DNA of 64,000 nt from Cronobacter turicensis z3032 (GTDB lineage Bacteria > Pseudomonadota > Gammaproteobacteria > Enterobacterales > Enterobacteriaceae), in assembly GCA_000027065.2 (NCBI GenBank), contig FN543093.2, positions 2,050,074-2,114,073 of the forward strand, read 5' to 3'. Numbering within the stretch: position 1 is the stretch's first letter; each line of letters opens with the position of its first letter. The notes under the pieces were generated by a model. It worked only from the letters and a program-made list of their open reading frames with translations. It ran no database searches and was not told the origin of the DNA. This document shows, piece by piece, positions 9,574 through 18,139 of the stretch. Position numbers and translations under genes: made by a program.

Positions 9574-10128
9574 ATGACAGATCAGCACTATGCTTTCCGG
9601 GAACTATTGAAAATCAGGGAATCGTCAGAATTAGCAAGGTTATATGCCCTGGTTGACGGTATTCAGTACGAGCGGGCTACCTGTGCAGAGCTTCATGAAG
9701 AGGGGGGCGTTTGTTCCCTTTTCAGTTTACCGGAAGATAAAGTACTGGCTTTTGCAGGACCGTGGTTGATGGATATGTCTGCTTTAACAGAGGATGTTTT
9801 TGTAAAGATCTGCCAGCTGGAAAAAGAATATCCGGCTGTCTCATGGATTATCAGCGCCCAGCCTCTTTTATCACTGTCTCAACATTTGCAGTCATGCCTG
9901 ATGATTTCGTTCCCTTCGAAACAAACAGGTGTTTTTCGTTTTTATGATTGTCGGGTTTTGAAAGCACTTCCTGAACTATTGTCACAAGAGCAGAGCACAC
10001 ATTTGATGAAATATACAATGCGATGGCTTTTCCTTAGTGACAATAAAATAAATATATACCAGAGTGATAAAGATGCGCTGAATGTGAGTATTTCGGCTAA
10101 CAATATCGGGAGCAAAGAGGTGCTGTAA
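9574..10128 (+). CDS. DUF4123-family T6SS effector adaptor/chaperone
   Basis: DUF4123 proteins (Tap/TEC family) load a cognate effector onto VgrG and are not themselves secreted. The 184-residue product shows the family signature LYALVDG near the N-terminus and FAGPWLMDM about 45 residues later, then a helical region ending YTMRWLFL. It starts one base after the vgrG stop, and its own stop overlaps the ATG of the next gene (TAATG), the typical arrangement for an adaptor and its effector. Base composition drops sharply to A+T-rich here compared with vgrG. Confidence 0.82.
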   Translation: MTDQHYAFRELLKIRESSELARLYALVDGIQYERATCAELHEEGGVCSLFSLPEDKVLAFAGPWLMDMSALTEDVFVKICQLEKEYPAVSWIISAQPLLSLSQHLQSCLMISFPSKQTGVFRFYDCRVLKALPELLSQEQSTHLMKYTMRWLFLSDNKINIYQSDKDALNVSISANNIGSKEVL

Positions 10129-11402
10129 TGACTGTGAACTCATTAGATCCGACAACTATGTCTGACTGTACTGGTGAAGCAGGCGAACCTGTTGCAAGTT
10201 GCAATAAGGAATTTACACATCAGATTAAACTTGTATCTGTTAATGGAGAGCCAGTTGATCTCAGGCATATTCCATGGTCCGTCCATTTTGATGATGAGAA
10301 ACTTAATAATCATGGTAATACAAACGAAGCTGGAAAGACTGCTAGAGTGAAAACTCCACAGCCTAAGGAGTTTTTTGCAATGGTTGGGAAATTGGCTGAG
10401 GGATATAGACGGCGAGGAAATAGCTTTGGTTCATTAAAGGAGATCGCAGAAAGAAAAATATCACTAGTGACTGCTCCGAATTATCCTGAAAAAGAGGTCC
10501 CTTATTGTAATGGTTATGATTATATCGCGGTAGTGGCTGCGAGAACTGCCCCAAGAGACTGGCGCTGGCAGGGAGGCTTTGGTTTGACCGAAGACAGTCC
10601 GGGTAACCAGTACCGTTTCATAAACTGTGGTATAAGGCAGCTAAGAGATTTTCCTGCTGCCAGTGAAGGGAATACAACGATACAACGCATTCTGGTGGTT
10701 TTTCAGGCTGGTTACACAAGCTATGATATTGGAAAAATTAATGAATATGCGCATGAACAACAAAGTCGTGTTGTGTATGTGAAAAACAAAAATGAATTTA
10801 TTGATTTTCTTAATCAGCGTAAGGTAAAAAAGAGACTTATTAAAAAAATGGTCTTCTTTTGTCATGGTGTAATAAATATCGCTTCTTTTCATTATGCAGG
10901 GGATGATGAAAGTGCGGGGGGATTTGATATCACAGATATTCAATGTGTATATGAATCAGTCTTTGATTATGATGCGGAAATTACAACTTATGCCTGTCGG
11001 GCTGGGATATCAGTTGATGGAGATGATTTTACAGGAAAAGATGCCGGGCAAAAGAATAGTCCAGCACAGAAAATGGCTGATGCCTGGGACGTGAAGATAC
11101 ACGCATTTGAAAAGCGTTCCAGTTATGTAGGGATTTATGGAACGCAGGAGGAAATAATACAGGCGGGTAATTATTATAAAGTAATAAAAGACTATACAGA
11201 AAAAATTAAAAGACATGCAGAAGAAGTTGCGAAAGGCAATAAGAATATGACTCAACCCCAGAAGCCAGATGATTATGAGGAAAACATAAAGAGAATGCAG
11301 GACTTAATTGAGAGGACCAAGAATGAAAAAAATGAGGGGGGCCACTATCGCCAAATGGAGCCTGGCGATATCCGAGAACAGGAAACACTCCAACAGGACT
11401 GA
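10128..11402 (+). CDS. candidate T6SS effector with Ig-like N-terminus and caspase-fold-like His/Cys region
   Basis: This 424-residue protein is translationally coupled to the DUF4123 adaptor, which marks it as the cargo of the upstream VgrG. Residues about 29-76 look like the small beta-sandwich often found at the start of VgrG cargo (a VNGEPV turn, then GNTNEAGKTARV). Residues about 186-293 alternate hydrophobic strands and helices and contain FFCHGV (His246) and, 44 residues on, TTYACRAG (Cys290). A strand ending in H-G and a later strand ending in A-C is the catalytic layout of caspase-fold peptidases and DUF4347/CHAT-like proteins. There is no GxSxG lipase motif and no HKD motif. The tail after 350 is lysine/glutamate-rich. 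Effector status is inferred from context; the enzymatic class is a hypothesis. Confidence 0.6.
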   Translation: MTVNSLDPTTMSDCTGEAGEPVASCNKEFTHQIKLVSVNGEPVDLRHIPWSVHFDDEKLNNHGNTNEAGKTARVKTPQPKEFFAMVGKLAEGYRRRGNSFGSLKEIAERKISLVTAPNYPEKEVPYCNGYDYIAVVAARTAPRDWRWQGGFGLTEDSPGNQYRFINCGIRQLRDFPAASEGNTTIQRILVVFQAGYTSYDIGKINEYAHEQQSRVVYVKNKNEFIDFLNQRKVKKRLIKKMVFFCHGVINIASFHYAGDDESAGGFDITDIQCVYESVFDYDAEITTYACRAGISVDGDDFTGKDAGQKNSPAQKMADAWDVKIHAFEKRSSYVGIYGTQEEIIQAGNYYKVIKDYTEKIKRHAEEVAKGNKNMTQPQKPDDYEENIKRMQDLIERTKNEKNEGGHYRQMEPGDIREQETLQQD

Positions 11403-11441
11403 AGCGAGGACTGCAGCAATATACGCCATGCGAGTGGGATA

Positions 11442-12071
11442 ATGATAAAGTCAAAGGATAAATTCAATTCTTGCGCCATTATGTTAATTTGTATACTTAT
11501 TTTGGTTATTAGAGGTTGTCATATGTATCAGCAACAATATAAAATGGCCGTTATCGTTTCAACAGGTAATGAAAATGATCCACAATGGCCAAGCAAGCGG
11601 ATATGGTTTGATGCCAGTGATTGGCTTAGAGATCCTCAATATATAAAAATAAATGATTTTTATTTGCTAATATTAAAATACCATCCCATTGATAATTTGA
11701 ATGATTTTGGAATAACCCTCAGCCTACAGGAGGCAATAAAAAATTCAGTGGGCACTCAACCGCAATTGAAAAGCTTAAATAACATGAATAACCAAGATTT
11801 TTTTCATTGCGTAAAAAATAAACTTTCATATGAGTATTTAAGGTCTGAGTTCAATAGTGAAAATTTTAAGCCAACGGAAGATTATTTTCTTATTTTCTTT
11901 TCTTACGACGGAGTTAAGTATGAGGTGGAATTGTTAAGGACGTTTTATAAAGGTGATTTTTTATTCATGACTTATGGTCTTGCTATGGTAAACAAAGCGG
12001 GATATTGGCATGCAGTATCACCGGCACAATATTCTTATCGAGATTACATAAAAGAAAACTCAATTAAATAA
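11442..12071 (+). CDS. unknown membrane-anchored protein, candidate immunity protein
   Basis: A 209-residue A+T-rich gene begins 39 nt after the candidate effector. The N-terminus has a hydrophobic segment (about residues 10-25) ending IRGC, which could be a signal anchor or an atypical lipobox, so the rest probably faces the periplasm. The remainder is beta-rich and aromatic, with no motif I recognise. Position directly after a VgrG cargo gene and envelope targeting are what one expects of an immunity protein against a periplasm-acting toxin, but this rests on context alone. A shorter start at 11523 is possible. Confidence 0.5.
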   Translation: MIKSKDKFNSCAIMLICILILVIRGCHMYQQQYKMAVIVSTGNENDPQWPSKRIWFDASDWLRDPQYIKINDFYLLILKYHPIDNLNDFGITLSLQEAIKNSVGTQPQLKSLNNMNNQDFFHCVKNKLSYEYLRSEFNSENFKPTEDYFLIFFSYDGVKYEVELLRTFYKGDFLFMTYGLAMVNKAGYWHAVSPAQYSYRDYIKENSIK

Positions 12072-12125
12072 ATTTTGCATATCAATAATCATAAGCGTTA
12101 TTGCACCAGCAGGAGATTTGTAATT

Positions 12126-12872
12126 ATGGAGTTTAGTCAAAGCCAAGTTGACTTACTAAAAAGAATGTCATTCGATAGTTATGTAAGTGAGTTGACTGAA
12201 CACGCTCAGAGTGTGCTTCCAGGACTGATTTCCTCTGTGAGATTGGAAGACGTCCGCACTTATATAGAACAGGGTATTTTATTTGCGCAAAAGATGGGTT
12301 ATACCCAAAGAGGACCTGTTCGGTTGTATATTGATATGATGTTGATGTTCGGTGCTAATTTCGGAAAAGATCCACTATATCAATGGTTGACAGGTGAATG
12401 TAGAGAAAACCATTTAACCCAAATTGAAAAAAGTATGATTCTTTATTCACGATTAGATAAATATATTAAAGTGGTTTATGGTGACGATGGTTTTTTCTTT
12501 AAGGAGAGTTATGATAGATTCCGTTTTTTTAGCATGGAAAGGTTTTCTGTTAGTTCAAAATATAATCATGCTTTACTGCGTAATATATTAAGAGAAATTT
12601 ACCCTCAACGTTTTGACTTTATTGGCATTAATTCGATTAGTAAATTTACAGATCTTGCGGAACAGCACTGTGATTTTTTAAAATTAAAGCGATGCAAGCA
12701 AAAAATTTATTTTATTATAGTCATGTTTTTATTTGGTTGCTCGTTTGGAAATGATTTTATTCGTGATCGTCTGATTAAGGCACATTTGCTCAATTATCTA
12801 CATAATGAAAATGAAAGAAGTCGCCATTCTATTGCCTCATGTTACGCATCTTTTCAAATTAAAAATAATTAG
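12126..12872 (+). CDS. unknown 248-residue protein linked to T6SS cargo modules
   Basis: The ATG at 12126 is preferred over an in-frame ATG at 12075 because AGGAG lies at 12111-12115 upstream of it. The protein has no signal peptide. Its first half is helical and contains ARKMG-like and MMLMFGANFGKDPLYQW segments; the phrase FG.[ND]F..DP.Y.W recurs, as I recall, in small proteins found beside T6SS effectors, but no function is known to me. A hydrophobic stretch (KIYFIIVMFLFGCSFG) lies near residues 190-210. It could be a second immunity gene or an accessory factor. Confidence 0.5.
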   Translation: MEFSQSQVDLLKRMSFDSYVSELTEHAQSVLPGLISSVRLEDVRTYIEQGILFAQKMGYTQRGPVRLYIDMMLMFGANFGKDPLYQWLTGECRENHLTQIEKSMILYSRLDKYIKVVYGDDGFFFKESYDRFRFFSMERFSVSSKYNHALLRNILREIYPQRFDFIGINSISKFTDLAEQHCDFLKLKRCKQKIYFIIVMFLFGCSFGNDFIRDRLIKAHLLNYLHNENERSRHSIASCYASFQIKNN

Positions 12873-12881
12873 TATTTAAGT

Positions 12882-13214
12882 GAGGGCGAAGGCTGGCTAA
12901 ATCTGGTGCAGGTAAAGGAGTGACGTAATGTTCGACATGCATGCGCTTTCAACAGCGAGAAACGTTATCGGCTGCCAACTACTCTCTGGCAATATGTTAC
13001 CGGACGCGAGGCGTTAAGCGAGCCGTTTTGCTGGAATATCGAATTTACCACCCCGCAGGCAGACATCCGGCCAGAACAGGCGCTGATGAAATACGCAAGC
13101 CTCGGAATGCAGGGCGGCAGAACGGTTTACGGCATCCTTACCCGACTGGCGCTGCTGTCGCTTACGCGCCAGTGTCGGATCTTTCTCAACTATTCCAGAA
13201 CTCGAAATACCTAA
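12882..13214 (+). pseudogene. fused remnant of tssJ 3' end and vgrG 5' part
   Basis: Bases 12882-12923 encode EGEGWLNLVQVKE-stop, a diverged copy of the TssJ C-terminus. They are followed by an ATG at 12928 and, from about 13000, by sequence that translates as REALSEPFCWNIEFTTPQAD and on to ALLSLTRQCRIFLNYS, a clear match to VgrG residues about 36-115. About 48 bp of vgrG are missing in frame (between TRL and ALLS). The start region is scrambled and the frame stops at TAA 13212. The remnant keeps the exact tssJ-vgrG junction order of the intact genes at 7.25 kb, so it records an earlier vgrG in this cluster. Confidence 0.85.
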
Positions 13215-14623
13215 TATATCGTCCGAAAAAAAGGATCCTGTCAGGTACAGGTATTGCGCAGTGCTTCGCTGAATATGCGCCGTGACGAATATAAAAATAA
13301 CCCTGGAGTTATGGCTGAGCCGAAACTCAAACAAGATGATATCTTACGCAGCCTTCTTCTGCTCATCAGTAAAGCAGAACATTATATTTATATTGAAAAT
13401 CAATTTTTTGTATCGGCATTTGGGACATCATCAATTGGTGAAGATACCCCTCTGAGTCCAGTAGCCAGGAATATTAATCCGTCAATAAGTGCATGGGCTA
13501 CCCGACTCTTTCCGGATAAAGATATGCCCCAAAACCCGATAGCCGAATGGCTTGGTGAACGTATTAAGCGTGCAATTTTGAGCCACATGGTACAGCCATT
13601 TCATGTTTACATCGTATTGCCGGTTCATCCCGAAGGTCGGCTTGATGATCCGTCAATAGTTGCACAGATACATCTGACACGCCAGTCACTGATATTCGGT
13701 TCTCGCAGCCTTTTAAATCTTGTTCGACGTAGCCTGTGGGTCAGACAGCAACTTGAATTACAGGCGACACCCCGTAAAGAATGGGCCAAAAAAATAAAAG
13801 AACTCGAGGGGCAAAGTGAAAATTATTATACCGATATTCCAATGGATGCGTGTAATCAATATGTTACATTGTTAAATCTGCGTGACCATGCACAAATAAA
13901 CGGAATGGTAGTGACGGAGCAGATATATGTGCACAGCAAGCTGACCATTGTGGACGATAGATATGTTCTGATAGGAAGCGCGAATATTAATGACCGTAGT
14001 CTGGATGGCGACAGGGATTCTGAACTTGCAGTGCTAATATCAGATACAGAACACGGTTATACCGACCTTGATGGAAGTGGTAATTCAGTGCCGTATCGCA
14101 ACTTTGCCCGTGAATTGCGAAAAAAGGCGTGGCATAAGTGGCTGGGGAGCGCGGCAGATGAATGTACAGAAGTAATGAATAAGCCTGCTTCACCCAGCAC
14201 CTGGAAAAAGATACAGGAGTTAGCGATTTATAATACAAAAATTTATGAAGATATTTTTGATTTCATACCGAGAAACACGTGTCAAGACGGCGATATGCAT
14301 AATGAAAGTTACCACGAAGATAACGGTTCAGAAACTACAGTTCAAGGCTCAGTAAAAATGGCATCGATCTGGCCATAGCAACGGTTAATAATATAGCTAA
14401 AGAAGAAAAAATGCCGTTTTCGATAACCTTTTGGGAAGGATATAAAAATTCTGGCCTTATTAATACCAAAGACTTTATTCATCAACTACCTTTACATTGG
14501 ACGGAAGGAGAAAATAATTTAATACCATATAATATGAGGCTTATTGCCGATAATAATTTAAACGATAACGATCAAACCTTGATTGTACAAAATGAAGAAC
14601 AAAAACTGGATGGCTTGATTTAA
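13215..14623 (+). pseudogene. truncated, frameshifted phospholipase D T6SS effector (Tle5-like)
   Basis: The reading frame from the TAA at 13214 to 14378 encodes the C-terminal half of a PLD-superfamily lipase: an AEHYIYIENQFF block and, later, one HxKxxxxD motif (VHSKLTIVDD, then IGSANINDRS). Family members carry two such motifs, and the N-terminal half with the first is absent, so catalysis is improbable. The frame closes at 14378, but the +2 frame continues without a break from before 14350 to a TAA at 14623 with a plausible family tail (LPLHWTEGENN). Adding one A to the A5 run at 14354-14358 would join the frames. The adjacent intact gene encodes its likely immunity protein. Confidence 0.75.
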
Positions 14624-15847
14624 ATGAAAAAAATTATGTTGCTTTTTTTTTATACTGTCATCGGTTATTCAAAGGTAATTCCAAATTCTATTTGGAAGGA
14701 TGAGTGTGTTGGGTATTATACCTTTTCATTGCCGAGCGCTGCGGACGTTGCATTATATCCTTTAAAAGGCTTTCTTGATCCAAAACCAAAGTTAGAAAGT
14801 AATGGTTTTTTTATTGTTAGCCGATATGCAGCAAATGGAATAACATTTGGAGGTGAGTATGACATTTCAAGAAAGGATACTACTCAGGCTCAATTTTCAT
14901 CGTTTTATTATGGGAAATATAGGTTGGGTATATCGAGCAAAAGTAGTGGGGCTATAGACTTTAATTTATATAAGGAAAAAAGGATAGACAGTTTTAACTT
15001 TAATATAGAAACAGCAAAACATAAAGAAGAACTCGATCTTGATCTTATTGATAAGCCAACCGCTATGGATGCTGAGTTTAAAAGGAAATACCAGTACATT
15101 ATAAAGGATTACATTAACGCTTTTGTGAATTATGATTACAGAGGGTATACGATTTATATAAACAGTGAGGGGCGCCTTTATCATTTCTGGAGCATGAACT
15201 CTAAAGATACAGGTAATAAGTCTCAGACGGCCGAAGCGCAGTTACGTTATTCTGAACCAGAAGTTATTTCACTTCTGAAACGCTTCAGATCACGTGATCT
15301 TTATGAAGTTCCAGTGGAGCCGGGCTTTTGTTTACCTTATGGATTTATTGCAGGCGATTCCGGGCACGAGCCTCGTAATATGGCGGTCACTTACCGTCTG
15401 AAAGATCATCCGGATGTTACAATTTTTTTTCAGGATCTTGGGATGAAACCCAAAGCGGGTAAAGAGGATGACCTGAATGATAAAGATTATGTTACGTGGT
15501 TATGGAACTGGCAATATCAGTGGTCTGCTGTGTCAAAGGAGTTAATCAAGCCGAAATGGCGAACAATTAAAATGGACGGACGTACCGGACAAGGAACTTT
15601 CGTTAAGGCAACGTACAAAAATGTTCCAGTCTATGACTCCGAAGGACATGTGATTAACCACCTGAATTATATTAATTATGGTTATGTTGCTTATGTTCGC
15701 GGGGATCACCAGGCCCGAAATTTGCAGCCAGATTTATTGCTTTATGTGATGCAGGACAGTCGACAGGCCAAAAATAATCCGCCCATGAATGCGCAGGAGC
15801 TTGAACAGATGGCAGAGCATATTATCAGCTCTGTCAAACGGCGATAA
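14624..15847 (+). CDS. Tli4-like T6SS immunity protein
   Basis: The 407-residue product begins with a hydrophobic signal-like segment (IMLLFFYTVIGYS) and would act in the periplasm. The C-terminal half contains GFCLPYGFIAGDSG and a TIFFQDLG strand that resemble the C-terminal domain of the Tli4 family of immunity proteins against T6SS lipases. Its ATG follows the stop of the broken phospholipase gene with no gap, the usual lipase-immunity arrangement. The reading frame is intact although the partner is broken, so it may persist as an orphan immunity gene. Family assignment is from memory of motifs and moderately sure. Confidence 0.65.
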   Translation: MKKIMLLFFYTVIGYSKVIPNSIWKDECVGYYTFSLPSAADVALYPLKGFLDPKPKLESNGFFIVSRYAANGITFGGEYDISRKDTTQAQFSSFYYGKYRLGISSKSSGAIDFNLYKEKRIDSFNFNIETAKHKEELDLDLIDKPTAMDAEFKRKYQYIIKDYINAFVNYDYRGYTIYINSEGRLYHFWSMNSKDTGNKSQTAEAQLRYSEPEVISLLKRFRSRDLYEVPVEPGFCLPYGFIAGDSGHEPRNMAVTYRLKDHPDVTIFFQDLGMKPKAGKEDDLNDKDYVTWLWNWQYQWSAVSKELIKPKWRTIKMDGRTGQGTFVKATYKNVPVYDSEGHVINHLNYINYGYVAYVRGDHQARNLQPDLLLYVMQDSRQAKNNPPMNAQELEQMAEHIISSVKRR

Positions 15848-16176
15848 CTTGCCTGTGCCCGGTATGATTATTTCTCTCTCACGCTTACCACCTTTCGCGC
15901 CTCGCGCATGCTGGTGTGGGAGCGAATACACTGTTATCGTTTGCCTGGCAGGGCAAAATTGCCTGCCAGCGCGTGTTAAACGAACGGCTGAAACCGCTGA
16001 ACGAGGTAATTCACATCAGGCAGCGGAAAGATGACCTTCACCAATTTGACCAGAAACTTTCACCGCATCTGCATAACACCAAATGATGTGAATACACAGT
16101 CCGAAAGGCTGACTGAGATTAATTGCATCAGAAGGTTTAGGACAAAACAGAAAAATGAAACCTGAAGACTACTGAA
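15848..16176. other. gene-free stretch at the tRNA boundary of the T6SS cluster
   Basis: Apart from the vgrG remnants, this 329-bp stretch shows only the stem-loop at 15945-15969 (arms CTGGCAGG and TGCCTGCCAG), which might terminate the immunity transcript although it lacks a T-run. Nothing else is recognisable between 16018 and the tRNA 3' end at 16177. Confidence 0.5.
15861..16017 (+). pseudogene. short vgrG 3'-half remnants
   Basis: Two segments are recognisable. Bases 15881-15937 match vgrG around 8257-8345 (region encoding TLTTFRASR to YCYR) and 15973-16017 match vgrG around 9037-9081 (region encoding SERLKPLNEMIH). About 690 bp of vgrG between them are replaced by some 35 bp that include a stem-loop (15945-15969). 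No reading frame survives. Together with the 12.9-kb remnant this shows that vgrG-related sequence once flanked the phospholipase module on both sides. Confidence 0.7.
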
Positions 16177-16253
16177 TGGTGCGTCCGAGTGGACTCGAAC
16201 CACCGACCCCCACCATGTCAAGGTGGTGCTCTAACCAACTGAGCTACGGACGC
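16177..16253 (-). tRNA. valW: tRNA-Val(GAC)
   Basis: On the minus strand this 77-nt stretch folds as a complete tRNA: acceptor GCGTCCG pairing with CGGACGC, D-arm AGCTCAGTTGGTTAGAGC, anticodon loop CTTGACATG with GAC, T-loop GGTTCGAGTCC, and encoded CCA. It corresponds to E. coli valW and is the second gene of the pair in transcription order. Its 3' end borders the T6SS cluster. Confidence 0.97.
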
Positions 16254-16262
16254 ACATTAGGA

Positions 16263-16339
16263 TGGTGCGTTCAATTGGACTCGAACCAACGACCCCCACC
16301 ATGTCAAGGTGGTGCTCTAACCAACTGAGCTATGAACGC
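16263..16339 (-). tRNA. valV: tRNA-Val(GAC)
   Basis: This 77-nt minus-strand tRNA is nearly identical to its neighbour but has acceptor stem GCGTTCA/TGAACGC, as in E. coli valV. The anticodon is GAC and CCA is encoded. It lies 9 nt upstream of valW in the transcript. Confidence 0.97.
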
Positions 16340-16496
16340 AATGCTGTGTGACAGCGGGGACGAATATTAACGGCAGCCCCGGCGCCTGGCAAGGGGCAAA
16401 CGTCAATTTTCTTTCATATTTCACGCGATTGCCGTGTATTTGCGCAGAATGATGGCAAAGTGATCGGCATCGCGGGCTGGCGCACATCAAGCGGAT

Positions 16497-16523
16497 AAAA
16501 AAACGCCGCCCACAGGGGCGGCG
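16497..16523 (-). terminator. intrinsic terminator of mdtK
   Basis: On the minus strand CGCCGCCCC-TGT-GGGCGGCG is followed by seven T residues, a few bases after the mdtK stop codon. Confidence 0.85.
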
Positions 16524-16529
16524 CGGGAA

Positions 16530-17903
16530 TTAGCGCGCGGCGCGCGCCAGGATGGTTTCCGACGGCTGGCGTTGCAGGTAACGCATACGCCACATCATCA
16601 TGATGGCGGCCGAAGTCAGGCCGAGGATAAAGCCGAACCAGAAACCTGCCGGGCCCATCGGCTCCACAACCCAGTCGGTGAGGCCCAGAATGTAGCCGCT
16701 CGGCAGGCCCAGCACCCAGTAGGCGATAAACGTGATAAAGAAAATTGAACGCGTATCTTTATAACCGCGCAGCACGCCGCTGCCGATCACCTGAATCGAA
16801 TCCGAAATCTGGTATATCGCCGCCAGCAGCATCAGGTGCGAGGCAAGGGTGACCACTTCCGGGTTGTCGTTGTAAAGCAGGGCGATAGGCTCGCGGAACA
16901 CCACGGTAAAGAGCGCGGTCATGACGGCGAGGCAGATACCGACCGCGATGCCGGTGCGTGCGGAGGTCTGCGCCTCAAGCGCCGAGCCCTGGCCCAGACG
17001 GAAACCCACGCGAATCGTCACCGCCGCGCTCATCGACATCGGCAGCACGAACATTAGCGAGCTGAAGTTGAGCGCTATCTGATGACCCGCCACATCGACA
17101 ATCCCGAGCGGCGACACTAACAGCGCCACCACCGCGAAAAGCGTCACCTCGAAAAACAGCGCCAGCGCCACCGGCATCCCGATCTGAGCCAGACGACGAA
17201 TGACCGGCCAGTCGAAGCGGCTGGCGTCCGGCTGCAGGCGAATATCACGCATCGAGCGCGCGCGTTTGACCCAGTAACGCATACAAAAGAACATCACCCA
17301 GTACACCGACGCCGTCGCCACGCCGCAGCCCACACCGCCCAGTTCCGGCATACCGAAATGGCCATAAATGAAGATATAGTTCACCGGAATATTCACCAGC
17401 AGGCCGATAAAGCCCATCGCCATGCCAGGCGTGGTTTTGGCAAGCCCTTCGCACTGGTTACGCATCACCTGGAAGAAGAGATAGCCCGGCACGCCCCACA
17501 GCAGCGCGCGCAGGTAATTCACCGCTTTGTCGGCGAGCAGCGGGTCGATGTTATGCATCGCGCGGATGATATGCCCGGCGTTCCACAACACAATCATAAT
17601 AAGCACAGAGACCAGCCCGGCCAGCATAAAGCCTTGCTGTACCTGATGGGCGATACGGTCGCGGCGGCCTGAGCCGTTAAGCTGGGCGATGACCGGCGTA
17701 AGCGCCAGCAGCAGGCCGTGGCCGAACAGGATAGCAGGCAGCCAGATGGAGGTCCCGATAGCGACCGCCGCCATATCCGTGGCGCTGTAGCCGCCGGCCA
17801 TAATGGTATCGACAACCCCCATCGAGGTCTGGGCGATTTGCGCGAAAATCACCGGGATTGCCAGAGCTAATAACTGACGCGCTTCGACAAAATACTTCTG
17901 CAC
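16530..17903 (-). CDS. mdtK: multidrug efflux pump MdtK (MATE family)
   Basis: MdtK is an inner-membrane MATE antiporter that exports fluoroquinolones and other cationic drugs using ion gradients. The 457-residue product matches E. coli MdtK in length and in its start ([20 protein letters not shown]) and has the twelve hydrophobic segments of the family in two related halves. It lies between valVW and ribE exactly as in E. coli K-12. The ATG is preceded by AGGTGTT. The 236-bp upstream region shared with divergent ribE must hold promoters for both, but I see no clear operator. Confidence 0.95.
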   Translation of the reverse strand: MQKYFVEARQLLALAIPVIFAQIAQTSMGVVDTIMAGGYSATDMAAVAIGTSIWLPAILFGHGLLLALTPVIAQLNGSGRRDRIAHQVQQGFMLAGLVSVLIMIVLWNAGHIIRAMHNIDPLLADKAVNYLRALLWGVPGYLFFQVMRNQCEGLAKTTPGMAMGFIGLLVNIPVNYIFIYGHFGMPELGGVGCGVATASVYWVMFFCMRYWVKRARSMRDIRLQPDASRFDWPVIRRLAQIGMPVALALFFEVTLFAVVALLVSPLGIVDVAGHQIALNFSSLMFVLPMSMSAAVTIRVGFRLGQGSALEAQTSARTGIAVGICLAVMTALFTVVFREPIALLYNDNPEVVTLASHLMLLAAIYQISDSIQVIGSGVLRGYKDTRSIFFITFIAYWVLGLPSGYILGLTDWVVEPMGPAGFWFGFILGLTSAAIMMMWRMRYLQRQPSETILARAAR

Positions 17904-18139
17904 GTGAACACCTGTATATTGTTGTTATTTGAGAGACAAAAAAGCCGCCGCAACGGGCAGCAAGAAGAAAATGCAGGGGAATTAGTCAGACTATTGTAGC
18001 GAGAGTTCACTATTAAGCCAGTGAAATAATGCGCTTAAGACCGCTCAGGCTGGCAAGGGCATATTCCACCTGTTATTGTTCTCGTTATGAATCTCGCGGC
18101 CGCGCGCCGCCATGTTAGCGAATCCAGGAGTGGCAAAAT

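Noticed and set aside
16177..16339. tRNA-Val pair as an att site with a direct repeat flanking the T6SS cluster
   Set aside because: No integrase gene or repeat of the tRNA 3' end is seen in the window; the left end of the cluster is outside.
17904..18139. FMN riboswitch upstream of ribE
   Set aside because: The conserved RFN helices and loops are not visible; in E. coli this element belongs to ribB.
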